Notes: generated by a model not told the origin, from the letters alone. A DNA stretch of 64,000 bases from Candidatus Nanohalarchaeota archaeon (GCA_017610385.1 JAFCCC010000001.1:62001-126000); one strand, 5' to 3'. Positions 48,137 to 57,897 are shown, numbered from the stretch's first letter. A program made the numbers and translations.

Positions 48137-48889
48137 ATGAGTATCAAACTGACCAATCAAAAAACGATTTTACCAAATGTTTTTGTAGTTGGCGCTACAC
48201 GTTGTGGAACCACTTCTTTATATCAGTACCTGGGAGAACATCCAGAAATTTATAAGCCACCTTATAAATGTGCGGAATTATTCCTTACAGAAAAAATAGA
48301 TTACAAAAAAGCTCGATTACTCTATAATAAAAGTACAGACGCCCTACGCCTAGATTGTAGCCATTATTTTCATCTTGAATCTGCTGCTGAAAGAATAAAA
48401 TCCGCGGTTCCTGATGCGAAAATAATCATTGGACTTAGGCCCGCTAAAGAATTGTTTCTTTCAAGTTATATTTATCGCCAAAATAAGGGAGAAATTCCTA
48501 AAAAGCTTACCTTTGAGGAGTACACACATACGTATATGGATAAAGGAAAGTGGTATGTAGTAGAACATTTAAAATATGACCGCAACATAAATTTTTGGAT
48601 TTCTCGATTCGGGAAAAAAAATGTGTTAATATTTCAATTTGAAGAACTTGCTACTGACGCACCTCAACTATGTAAAAGAATCTTTAAATTTTTGGGGGTT
48701 GATAATACTTTTAGGCCACACATCTACCAATATAACAAACGTGATAGCAACATTCCCCGTACACGTTGGTTAAATAATTTCGTTAAAAGACTACCTCTAA
48801 GCTGGCGGCTAAGAGTTAAAGAGATGTTTCCAATCTTAGAAAAAATATATTCGGAAGTAATTTATTCTAAAATGGAAAAAGCGGAATAG
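48137..48889 (+). CDS. PAPS-dependent sulfotransferase
   Basis: VFVVGATRCGTTSLYQYLGEHPEI 5'-PSB loop; IIIGLRPAKELFLSSYIYRQN 3'-PB-like region. Confidence 0.87.
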   Translation: MSIKLTNQKTILPNVFVVGATRCGTTSLYQYLGEHPEIYKPPYKCAELFLTEKIDYKKARLLYNKSTDALRLDCSHYFHLESAAERIKSAVPDAKIIIGLRPAKELFLSSYIYRQNKGEIPKKLTFEEYTHTYMDKGKWYVVEHLKYDRNINFWISRFGKKNVLIFQFEELATDAPQLCKRIFKFLGVDNTFRPHIYQYNKRDSNIPRTRWLNNFVKRLPLSWRLRVKEMFPILEKIYSEVIYSKMEKAE

Positions 48890-48894
48890 ATTTT

Positions 48895-49419
48895 CTAGTA
48901 ATTGCATTCCTTTAAAAATGAAATAATTTCAGTTACAGATTTGTTTGGTGCTTCTTCATAAGTATTTACAATTATTTCTGGATTTGTGGGCGGTTCGTAA
49001 GGAACATTTTCTGAAACACCTATAAAGTTTTCAATTTCGCCCCCAAGGGCCCTTTTGTAAAGCCCCTTAATGTCTCTTTTAATGCAATATTTCAAAGAGC
49101 AGTTTACATAAACTTCTATAAATTCATCGCCCAACCTTTGCCTTGCAAATCTTCTAGACACTGCAAATGGAGAAATTATTGGAACTAATATGAAATCATA
49201 ATTTTCTTTTTCTTTGGCACAAATTTCGGCAATGAGTCTGTTATTTTCTTTAATATCTTCTGGAGTAAATCCTAAATGTGTATGAAATTTCGATCTAACT
49301 ACATCTCCGTCTAGTACAAGTGTTTTTTTGTGTTTTAGAAATGGGTGTTTTATCAAGGCATTAGAAATTGTTGTTTTCCCTGATCCAGAAAGTCCGGTGA
49401 ACCAAATTATTTTTCCCAT
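48895..49419 (-). CDS. cysC: adenylylsulfate kinase
   Basis: WFTGLSGSGKTTISNAL, LDGDVVRSKFHTHLGFTPEDIKENNR. Confidence 0.93.
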   Translation of the reverse strand: MGKIIWFTGLSGSGKTTISNALIKHPFLKHKKTLVLDGDVVRSKFHTHLGFTPEDIKENNRLIAEICAKEKENYDFILVPIISPFAVSRRFARQRLGDEFIEVYVNCSLKYCIKRDIKGLYKRALGGEIENFIGVSENVPYEPPTNPEIIVNTYEEAPNKSVTEIISFLKECNY

Positions 49420-51632
49420 TACAAATCACTTACAAAAACTTTTTCCCCTGTGTTAATCTTGTTTATAATCAATTGAGAGATTTCTGGTCTCATAAACCAT
49501 TCAGGGGGTTTTTTTCCTTGCATCAATAGTTTTCTAGCATGAGTTCCTGAAATGTGTTTTTTTTGAGTCTCAGGGTGATCTAAATAATCATCTTCATGTA
49601 TGTGTTTGTTTTCCAATGTTGAATAAAATACCTTGTTATATTTTATAGGAATAATTCCTATTTCCTCTTTTCCAAATTGGTCAAATATTTTGTGAGATGC
49701 CTGCGGATCATAGTAATTTTTAACTCCTGTGTGATCTCTGCCTACAATAAAGTGACTGCATCCAAAATTTTTTCGAACTAATGCAGTAAAGACCGCTTCT
49801 CTCGGTCCTGCGTATCGAGAATATGAAGAAAATGTTGAAAAAATTACCTTACCTTTCGGATAAATTTCGTTTATCATTTTTTCATAAGTTGTAATTATGG
49901 CACTTGCCTCAAAATCACCCTTTTTCTTTTTTCCTATAATGGGGTGAACAAATAGACCATCACACAAAAATTTCTTCATGGCATCCATTTGAATAAACTC
50001 ATGAGATCTATGAATAACATTTCTAGTATGAAACGCAACAATTTTACTCCATCCTCTCTCAGAAAAAATTCTTCTAATTTGTCTGGGTGTTAAATTATAT
50101 AACTGAAAACCATTGTTTCTTCTTTTAATTAGATCTATTTTTCCTGCTAAAAAATACTGCCCCGAATCAAAAAAAGTTTTAACTCCAGGGTGATTCAAAT
50201 CAGTTGTTCCAAACCATTTTTTTGCTGTGTCTTGCATATTTACTTGATAAATTTGTTCTAAATGTAATAGTGCGTGCGGTTGAGAATCCTTGTTATAAAC
50301 AAGTAAAACATCTTGACCGTCCTGTAAGCCCTCGATGGTTTTAGTCTGTAATATTATTGGCATAGGCCACACAACACCGTTTTTAAGTCTCATTGTGTGC
50401 AAAACAGACATTAGATTTTCTTTATTCATAAAACCTTCTAAAGGGCTAAATGCTCCACAGGCAATTTGTTCAACATCCATAAGATTTGTTTCATCAATGC
50501 TAATTTTTGGCATTGTGAGCATTTGTTGTGAATCAAATCCTTTTTTTATATATCTCTCAATTAGTTTGCCTCCGTGGGGTGGCACCAACAAATTGTCTGT
50601 AGTATCTGTTATATTGAATTCCGATAAATCTTTGTTTTTATCAAATTCACGTATTAGTGCAGAAAGCATATTCAAAGTTTCTATGGGATAGTTCCCGATT
50701 GCAGTCTCTTTTGTTAGAACAAATCCTGTTGCACCGTCAAATAAAGTATTTATGACATCGTTAACTTCTGATTTTGAGGGTTTACGACATACAGACATAT
50801 TTTCAAGGGTATTCGTAGCAACATAAACTTCTTTATTCAATTCATTTGCTTTTTTTAAAATGCTTTTTTGAACAAAGGGTAGTTTCTGCAAAGGTACTTC
50901 TCTGCTTAAATCTCCTCGATCTATTAAAATTCCTTCAGAAAACTCTAAAAGCTCTTCTAAATTCTCGAGAGCTTCTCTGGTTTCAATTTTGGTTAAAAAT
51001 GTTGCATCACAATATAATTTCTGAAATTCCAGAAGATCTTTTTTATTATGAATGAAAGAAAGACTAAATTGTTTTACTCCGAGTTTTTTTGCGAGTTCTA
51101 TTGCAAATCTGTCTTTTTCACTAAAGGTTGGAGCATCTAACTTTGGTTCTAAATGAGCTCCTTTTTGTCCACCAATCTTACCGCCCAATAAAACAGTACC
51201 TTCTACAAAACCTTCATGAATTGTTGAGGTGTTACTTATTTTAATTAATGCGGAATTAAAATCAAGGGAAATCAGTGTCCCTTCTTCAAGTTGTTCAACA
51301 ACAGTTAAAGGTCTCAGAAAAAATGTTTTGTTGTCTGTCTCTACTTCTCGATTGTATATTCGAATTTTATCTCCTTCTTCGAAAGTGATTTCATGGACAT
51401 TTCCTGTCCGTATTTGGCGCCCTTCTGTATCTAACATAATTGGTACACCATATGTTTTTAATTCTATAATTTTCTTTTCAATGTCTTCTTTAGAGGTATG
51501 AGACAAATTTATGCGAAAATAATCTACAGATCTATCTTTTAATTTCTTGAGAACTTCGGGGTTAAATGATGCTTCTCCAATTGTAGCAATTATTTTTATG
51601 TTCTTAATCATAATTATCTCATGTGCATTCAT
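49419..51632 (-). CDS. sat: pyruvate kinase-like domain fused to sulfate adenylyltransferase (ATP sulfurylase)
   Basis: N-part: FRINLSHTSKE, LDTEGRQIRTG, TKIETREALENLEELLEFSEGILIDRGDLSREVP, VATNTLENM, KETAIGNYP; C-part: GAFSPLEGFM, VAFHTRNVIHRSHEF, VGRDHTGVKNYYDP. Confidence 0.92.
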   Translation of the reverse strand: MNAHEIIMIKNIKIIATIGEASFNPEVLKKLKDRSVDYFRINLSHTSKEDIEKKIIELKTYGVPIMLDTEGRQIRTGNVHEITFEEGDKIRIYNREVETDNKTFFLRPLTVVEQLEEGTLISLDFNSALIKISNTSTIHEGFVEGTVLLGGKIGGQKGAHLEPKLDAPTFSEKDRFAIELAKKLGVKQFSLSFIHNKKDLLEFQKLYCDATFLTKIETREALENLEELLEFSEGILIDRGDLSREVPLQKLPFVQKSILKKANELNKEVYVATNTLENMSVCRKPSKSEVNDVINTLFDGATGFVLTKETAIGNYPIETLNMLSALIREFDKNKDLSEFNITDTTDNLLVPPHGGKLIERYIKKGFDSQQMLTMPKISIDETNLMDVEQIACGAFSPLEGFMNKENLMSVLHTMRLKNGVVWPMPIILQTKTIEGLQDGQDVLLVYNKDSQPHALLHLEQIYQVNMQDTAKKWFGTTDLNHPGVKTFFDSGQYFLAGKIDLIKRRNNGFQLYNLTPRQIRRIFSERGWSKIVAFHTRNVIHRSHEFIQMDAMKKFLCDGLFVHPIIGKKKKGDFEASAIITTYEKMINEIYPKGKVIFSTFSSYSRYAGPREAVFTALVRKNFGCSHFIVGRDHTGVKNYYDPQASHKIFDQFGKEEIGIIPIKYNKVFYSTLENKHIHEDDYLDHPETQKKHISGTHARKLLMQGKKPPEWFMRPEISQLIINKINTGEKVFVSDL

Positions 51633-51774
51633 TTTTAAATAATTATAAAATGGTGGTGTCTTTTTTGGTTCTTAAACTGTCTATTGCAGTAGAGGCTGGC
51701 TTATAAAAATGAAAACGCCAGTAGATTCTTCGCACATTAATAAATTATTTAAACATTCATTCTAATTTCAAACT

Positions 51775-52137
51775 ATGACAAAAACAGAGAAACCTTGGGG
51801 GTATGAAGAAATAATATTTAACACAGAAATTGATTCTGGGAAAGGTTATATTCCTATTGCATTAAAAAAGTTTGCTGTAGACAGCGAACAAATGACTTCT
51901 TACCACATACATAAAAAAATCAATGAAATTTTGTATGTAAACAAAGGGATGATTGAAGTTAGGTTGGAAAATGATGTCATTTCTTTAAATGAAGGCCAGT
52001 CTTATTTTATTGAGACAAAAATACCTCATCAAATTCAAAATATTACATCAAAAGTTGTTGAAGTTATTGAGGTTTCTTTTCCATTTGATTTAAAGGATGA
52101 GGAAAGAATTGAGGATCCTTATTCTGAACAGAGATGA
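51775..52137 (+). CDS. cupin-domain protein
   Basis: KPWGYEEI..., SYHIHKKINEILYVNKGMIEVRLE...IPHQIQNI. Confidence 0.85.
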   Translation: MTKTEKPWGYEEIIFNTEIDSGKGYIPIALKKFAVDSEQMTSYHIHKKINEILYVNKGMIEVRLENDVISLNEGQSYFIETKIPHQIQNITSKVVEVIEVSFPFDLKDEERIEDPYSEQR

Positions 52138-52229
52138 TGCGTTAAATTAAACCGCAAAAGCTTATTAGGGGTTAAGTTAGCTTGTCAGAAACAAACCATT
52201 ATATGTCTAGCCTAATTATAGTATGAGTT

Positions 52230-53258
52230 ATGATTATCCAAAAATATCATTATTTTGGAGAATTTGGGGGATTAATTTTTGTGGTTTTGGGCGGATTAGA
52301 AAATTTTTTTAATCTTTATCCCTCTGTAAAATTAGAAATTTGCACGTATAGAAACTATGGAATATTATTAGAACATCTGTTTCCAAAAAATGTAAGAGCC
52401 ACCACAATAAAGTGGAATTTTAAAGATAATTTGAGAATAGGTTATGAATATGCAGATAGAGATTTTATAAATAATTTACATAAGAAAGGATATTTAAAAA
52501 ATGTTATTGTTCTTTTTAAACAATTTTCTAATGATAAAATGGCTGTAAAATGTTTTAATAATCTATGTTTTAACGTATTTGATAAAGATGATGCGATATA
52601 TTTCAGATTAAAAAAACCTATTACCTATGGGAAAAAGTCTTCTCGTCCAAAATACATAAGCATTTTCCCAAGATTTCGGAAATTGGATAGTAAAAGAAAT
52701 ATTAGTAAAAAAGATTGGGAATACATACTTAAAATTCTAAAATCTTATTATAAAAATTATAAAATTGTCGTTCATGGCTCAAATAACGAATTTTTAAAAT
52801 TGAATATTGATGATGCAATTTATCCTAAAAATATTTTAGAACAAATTTATTATTTGAATAATTCCCGCGTATGTGTTAGCCCTAATTCTGGGTTTGCACA
52901 TTTTGCAGTATATTGCAAATGTCCTCTACTTGTTATCGGTATGGGCTATTGGGAATACGAAGACATAAATCCTTTTAAAGTTCCTATAAAAATAACAGAC
53001 GTAAAACACGTACGAAACTCTAATGTTTTGAGAAATTTCCTTGATAAAGTTGAAAATACAAAAGATAATTCAGAAATCAGAAAATCTTTTTATGATTTTT
53101 TATGGATTCATTATAGACAATCAAAGCGTATTGTAGGTACTTTTCTAAAGTATTATATCCCAAAAGCTTATTATTTGCTTCGGGGTCCAGATAGTTTTGA
53201 TTCATATTCTGCAAAGTTAAAGAAGCAGATTTTTGACGGAATTCAAGGACGAGAGTAA
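52230..53258 (+). CDS. putative GT-B (GT9-like) glycosyltransferase, paralogue A
   Basis: YISIFPRFRKLDSKRNISKKDW, IVVHGSNNEF, SRVCVSPNSGFAHFAVYCKCPLLVI. Confidence 0.6.
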   Translation: MIIQKYHYFGEFGGLIFVVLGGLENFFNLYPSVKLEICTYRNYGILLEHLFPKNVRATTIKWNFKDNLRIGYEYADRDFINNLHKKGYLKNVIVLFKQFSNDKMAVKCFNNLCFNVFDKDDAIYFRLKKPITYGKKSSRPKYISIFPRFRKLDSKRNISKKDWEYILKILKSYYKNYKIVVHGSNNEFLKLNIDDAIYPKNILEQIYYLNNSRVCVSPNSGFAHFAVYCKCPLLVIGMGYWEYEDINPFKVPIKITDVKHVRNSNVLRNFLDKVENTKDNSEIRKSFYDFLWIHYRQSKRIVGTFLKYYIPKAYYLLRGPDSFDSYSAKLKKQIFDGIQGRE

Positions 53259-53313
53259 TTGAAACCAGCAATACATAAAACTAAAAAATAAAAGTTTAAA
53301 AAAAGTTAATAAT

Positions 53314-54888
53314 ATGATGAGAACATTAATAATTCCGGCAGCAGGCCATAATCTTCGTATGAAAGAATATTACTTTCCAAAATGCTTATTGCCAGTACAT
53401 CAAAGACCGATTTTATTTCGAATTATCCATTCTTGGAAAAAGTTTATTGATCAAGTAATTATTGTGGTTAATAAACAAAATCACGAAATGATCAAAGAAT
53501 ATATGGATAAGTATTTTACCCTAACAAATATTTCGGTTGAGTATTGCGTTCAAACTAGAAATGGGGGGACGTACTTTGCAGTTAAGCTCGCGTTAGAAAA
53601 AGCGAAAAATGATCAAGTAATCTTGAATTGGTCTGATGTATGCCTAACGAAACCTTCTAAATTAAATGCGTTTATGGATATTGAAGAGAAAAACTTGATT
53701 TTTACTACAGATAAAGTAAGATGCCGTTGGAAGTTTGATGACCAAAAATTTATTCAGGATGAAAGTTATATTAGTTTAGATGATGGCATATTCGGCGTTT
53801 TTGTAATGAATAAAGTAAATGGAACTTTCTTAAAAAACATATCTGAAAAAGACAAAGAAGTTGAAATTTTGGAGGCTATGGACTCCAGTTCCTGCCTCAA
53901 AATAGACTTTGAAGATTTTGAGGACATAGGCGATCCAAAGAAGTACGGGTTGAATGTGCGTGGAGCCCAACAGAACGTTAGGGCTTTTGGATCACATAGC
54001 AAAATATACCAAAATAAGTCCTTTGTTATCAAAAAAAATAGTGATCCAAAACTTCAAGTTAATGAAATTAACTGGTATAAAAATAGTAATTTTTCATTTA
54101 CGCCGAAAGTATACAGCTATGAGCCATTAATTTTACAAAAACTCCCTGCGGCCCCCATCGCAGAAAAACTCACCGAAGCAAATGAAGTTTTTGAAACAGA
54201 GGTAATATCCAATTTATTTGATATAGTTCAAGAAATTCATAACTTCAAAGAGCCTGTAGACGCCAAAAATGATGATTCGTATGAACAATACATTGGAAAA
54301 ACGATTAAAAGATTGGAAAAAATTAATTTTCTGTTTAAAGAATTTAATCAAAGTTCCTTCAAGATTAACGGTATTTTATGCAAGAATCCTCTGACACTAC
54401 TAAAGGAAAAGGAGGAAGATATTAAATCTCAATTTACTAGAGAATTTAGATTCATTCATGGAGATCTCCAAACATCAAATGTATTAATAGACAATAATAA
54501 GTCACTTTATGTGATAGATCCGAGAGGTTATTTCGGAAATAACCGACTTTACGGTGATCCTGCATACGACTTTGCTAAAATGTATTATGGGTTCTGTGGG
54601 GGGTATCATACATTTAGTAAAGGAAATAATCAATTCATTATACAGAATGGTGGGTTCGAAATTTTGCCGTTAATTCCAAAAACCATTGTAGAAAGAAGAC
54701 GAAAAACATATATGAAGCTGCTTAAGAACATAAATTATAATAATATAACAGAAAGGAAGATTGATTTATTACACGCCATAATTTGGATTTCTGTAGCAGA
54801 ATATACTTCAAATGACGTTCTTAGTGCCATGTATGCTTATTTAAAAGGAACTTTACTATTAAATCAATATTTCGGAGGTTTGAAATGA
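53314..54888 (+). CDS. nucleotidyltransferase fused to an APH/choline-kinase-like phosphotransferase
   Basis: N-part LIIPAAGHNLRMKEYYFPKCLLPVHQRPIL; C-part FRFIHGDLQTSNVLIDNNKSLYVIDPRGYFGNNRLYGDPAYDFAKM. Confidence 0.85.
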   Translation: MMRTLIIPAAGHNLRMKEYYFPKCLLPVHQRPILFRIIHSWKKFIDQVIIVVNKQNHEMIKEYMDKYFTLTNISVEYCVQTRNGGTYFAVKLALEKAKNDQVILNWSDVCLTKPSKLNAFMDIEEKNLIFTTDKVRCRWKFDDQKFIQDESYISLDDGIFGVFVMNKVNGTFLKNISEKDKEVEILEAMDSSSCLKIDFEDFEDIGDPKKYGLNVRGAQQNVRAFGSHSKIYQNKSFVIKKNSDPKLQVNEINWYKNSNFSFTPKVYSYEPLILQKLPAAPIAEKLTEANEVFETEVISNLFDIVQEIHNFKEPVDAKNDDSYEQYIGKTIKRLEKINFLFKEFNQSSFKINGILCKNPLTLLKEKEEDIKSQFTREFRFIHGDLQTSNVLIDNNKSLYVIDPRGYFGNNRLYGDPAYDFAKMYYGFCGGYHTFSKGNNQFIIQNGGFEILPLIPKTIVERRRKTYMKLLKNINYNNITERKIDLLHAIIWISVAEYTSNDVLSAMYAYLKGTLLLNQYFGGLK

Positions 54889-55973
54889 ATCAAGAATTTG
54901 ACTGGTTAATATCTGACGTAGATGGTATTCTAACAGATGGCGGTCATTATTATACTGCAGAGGGAAAGCTTATGAAAAAATTTGGAAGTAATGATAAAGA
55001 TGCCCTAAAGAAACTAAATGAATTATATGTTAAAGAAATTGTTTTTATTACTGCAGACAAATTAGGTTACTCCATTTCCTGCAAGAGAATTAAGCGAGAT
55101 TGGGGTCTTAATTTGAAGTTGATACCGATAGATAAAAGAAATGATTTTTTTAAGCAATTAAAAGGCAAAAAAATCTATATCGGGGATGGAATTCATGATG
55201 CGGAAGATTTCGAAGGAATAGATTTGTCTTTTGCTTTAAATAATTCTACACCGCAAGCAAAGAAAAACGCTTCAGTGGTTTTAGACACATCTAGCGGAAA
55301 TAACGTATTTCCATACCTTTTAGAATTCTTGGGTCGCCGAAAGTTAAAAATTGAAAAACCTACTGAGTCTGAAGAAACCTTAGACGCTTCTGAATTATAT
55401 AGGATGTTAAAACAAATCAATTTGATTCCAGAAAAACGACAAGAAATTAATAGATTTTGTAATTCTATTAAAAATAGTTATACCGAAAAAAACAAAATTG
55501 TTTTGTGTGGTGTCGGGAAAAACGCGCTTCTAGCGAATTTAATTTGTGAATTTTTATATCCATATAACATTACGTCAGTAGTTTTAGATCCGCATAGGGC
55601 GTTGCATGGAAATTTAGGTCTTCTAGAAAAAGACGACATATTAATTATGACTTCTAAAAGTGGTAATACTGCAGAATTAGTTCACTTGATGAAATGTCTT
55701 CAAAATAAGGGAGATATCGAAAATAAATTTTTACTTACATGTAATAAAGACTGTGAACTGGCGAAATACGATATAAAATGTATCCTTTCTGTCCCTGTAT
55801 CTGATGAAGTTTCGCGATTTAATCATTCTCCTCAGACAACTTTCGTGGTTTTTGCAATTATTTTATTTTTGGTGGTAAATGCTTTAGCAAATACAAAAGA
55901 AATGACTCAGATAGATTATTTGTTGAATCACCAAGCAGGAGAAATCGGAAAGGTTTTACGCAATGAAAGATAA
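54885..55973 (+). CDS. HAD phosphatase (KdsC-like) fused to SIS domain (KdsD-like)
   Basis: N-part WLISDVDGILTDGGHYYTAEG...ITADKLG...IGDGIHDAEDF; C-part VLCGVGKNALLANL...HRALHGNLGLLEKDDILIMTSKSGNTAELVHL. Confidence 0.87.
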   Translation: MNQEFDWLISDVDGILTDGGHYYTAEGKLMKKFGSNDKDALKKLNELYVKEIVFITADKLGYSISCKRIKRDWGLNLKLIPIDKRNDFFKQLKGKKIYIGDGIHDAEDFEGIDLSFALNNSTPQAKKNASVVLDTSSGNNVFPYLLEFLGRRKLKIEKPTESEETLDASELYRMLKQINLIPEKRQEINRFCNSIKNSYTEKNKIVLCGVGKNALLANLICEFLYPYNITSVVLDPHRALHGNLGLLEKDDILIMTSKSGNTAELVHLMKCLQNKGDIENKFLLTCNKDCELAKYDIKCILSVPVSDEVSRFNHSPQTTFVVFAIILFLVVNALANTKEMTQIDYLLNHQAGEIGKVLRNER

Positions 55974-56886
55974 ATACTGCTATTTTGGAGAATTTGGATA
56001 TTTGCATATGGAGCTTTTAGGCAGTTTAGAGAAATACTTTACACAAAACCCTAAAAAGAAACTTGAATTATGCACTTATTTACAGTATGGCCAATTATTA
56101 TCGTATTTATTTCCCGAGAATTTGATTATTTCAACCATTTCTTGGGACTTTAACGAGCGATTTAGATGTGGACACCAATATACTGAACAACACTTCCAAG
56201 AGCAATTACAAAGGGGGGGTTATACTAAAAACCTCATTAATTTTTTACGAGAAAATGTGAATTGTGATGAGCGTGCTAAAGGCTGTTTTGCAAATAGGTT
56301 TTTGAGTTCTGTATTAAATGTTAGAATCCATTTTATTTCTAAAGCATTAACGTATGGAAAAGCAAAGAAAAAACAATATCTCAGCATTTTTCCGAGACTC
56401 CGAAATTTAGATGCTTATCGAAATCTGGATCAAAAAACTTGGAAAACAATAATTGATTATCTTTTAGAAACATATCCTTACAAAATCGTAGTTCATGGAG
56501 CTGAATCAGAATTTATGAAATTTGACAATCCTCGCTTAGTATACCCAAAATCGCCGTTAGAACAAATTAAATATTTTAATGAATCTTTTGTTTGTATTAC
56601 AACAACATCGGGTATAGCACAGTTTGCGGCGAATTGTGCGTGCGATGTACTAATTCTAGATAAATTCTATGGATTAGTTCAAGATTTTAATCCTTTTAAT
56701 AGAATAATCACGATGTGTAATCCAAAACAGTTGTTAGAAACAACACTATTAGAAAAAGTAATTCATCTGAGTACTGTGGAAGAAAGTGGAACGCAATTCC
56801 GAGAATCTCTCAAAAATAGGTTCTGGTACAATCAAATGAGATACAAAGTTCTTGTAGGTAATAAACTACAGAAACTTATGAAGTAA
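55963..56886 (+). CDS. putative GT-B (GT9-like) glycosyltransferase, paralogue B
   Basis: YCYFGEFGYLHMELLGSLEKYF... aligns with paralogue A; YLSIFPRLRNLDAYRNLDQKTW. Confidence 0.6.
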   Translation: MKDKYCYFGEFGYLHMELLGSLEKYFTQNPKKKLELCTYLQYGQLLSYLFPENLIISTISWDFNERFRCGHQYTEQHFQEQLQRGGYTKNLINFLRENVNCDERAKGCFANRFLSSVLNVRIHFISKALTYGKAKKKQYLSIFPRLRNLDAYRNLDQKTWKTIIDYLLETYPYKIVVHGAESEFMKFDNPRLVYPKSPLEQIKYFNESFVCITTTSGIAQFAANCACDVLILDKFYGLVQDFNPFNRIITMCNPKQLLETTLLEKVIHLSTVEESGTQFRESLKNRFWYNQMRYKVLVGNKLQKLMK

Positions 56887-56925
56887 GACGGAAAAGGTTT
56901 ATTTTTTGGGAAAATGTGCACAGAA

Positions 56926-57897
56926 TTAAAGCAACAAAAGAGGACCAATAATACATAATACCACTTCTAGCGTGATAATACAAAACACAACTTTCTTTTC
57001 AGTTGCTTTTTTGCCCATAAACACGTGAGTTAAAGAGTAAATTTTTGGGTATGGTCTGTGCAAAGTTCCGTCTTTTTGTGGAATTCCAAAGGATTCTGCC
57101 TTTAATTTGCTTCTAAGTTTTAGTGCTCCCTCTATGAAGTACGGAATAAACAACAATAAAGCCAATTTCTCCATGTTTCCTAAAATAGCCACAATGGCGA
57201 TAAGAGCACCTATTGGATATGTTAAAGAGTCTCCTGGGAAAACTTTGCTCGGGTATTTATTAAATGTTAAAAATCCCAATAAACAGGCGACCATTGAGAA
57301 AGCGATTGCAGATAAACCAATTTGCCCTTGGGAATATGCAATGGAACCCATGGTAGATAAAATAACCGTTCCCATCAATGCTTCTAAGCCATTTAACCCT
57401 GCAAGTATATTAAAGGCATTGGACGCACCAATAATCGCAATTGGGATAATAACCAGAGCATATAACCAACTTAAATCTACAGAACCAATAAATGGAAGAT
57501 TCATAATTGAATTACCCGCATTAATTACAATCAACGGAATAGCAATTGGGATAGTTAATAAAGGCTTTTGCCACTGTTTCAATCCTTTTTTCCAACCCAA
57601 AATATCATCTACAAATCCAATAAATCCAGCAAGCAATACAGAAACCAATACTGCGAAAACTACAACCAAATTAGCGTCTGTATGAAAAATAAATGTCTTA
57701 ATAAACACGTAACCAAGCAACGCAATAGCAAAAGACACTAAAACAGCTATGCCACCTGATTCTGCAACCAACGGTTTATCTAACTTATTCATATCTTTTC
57801 CAGTTAGGTTAGAACGTCTAGCGACCTTAATCCAAGATTTAGTAAAAAATAAACTTACAAAGAATAAAACAACATAAAGTATAATTTGCCCCCACAT
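56926..57897 (-). CDS. GlcNAc-1-phosphate transferase family (Alg7/AglH/MraY-like)
   Basis: DKPLVAESGGIAVLVSF, GFVDDILGWKKGLKQWQKPLL, NAFNILAGLNGLEA, FPGDSLTYPIGA. Confidence 0.92.
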   Translation of the reverse strand: MWGQIILYVVLFFVSLFFTKSWIKVARRSNLTGKDMNKLDKPLVAESGGIAVLVSFAIALLGYVFIKTFIFHTDANLVVVFAVLVSVLLAGFIGFVDDILGWKKGLKQWQKPLLTIPIAIPLIVINAGNSIMNLPFIGSVDLSWLYALVIIPIAIIGASNAFNILAGLNGLEALMGTVILSTMGSIAYSQGQIGLSAIAFSMVACLLGFLTFNKYPSKVFPGDSLTYPIGALIAIVAILGNMEKLALLLFIPYFIEGALKLRSKLKAESFGIPQKDGTLHRPYPKIYSLTHVFMGKKATEKKVVFCIITLEVVLCIIGPLLLL

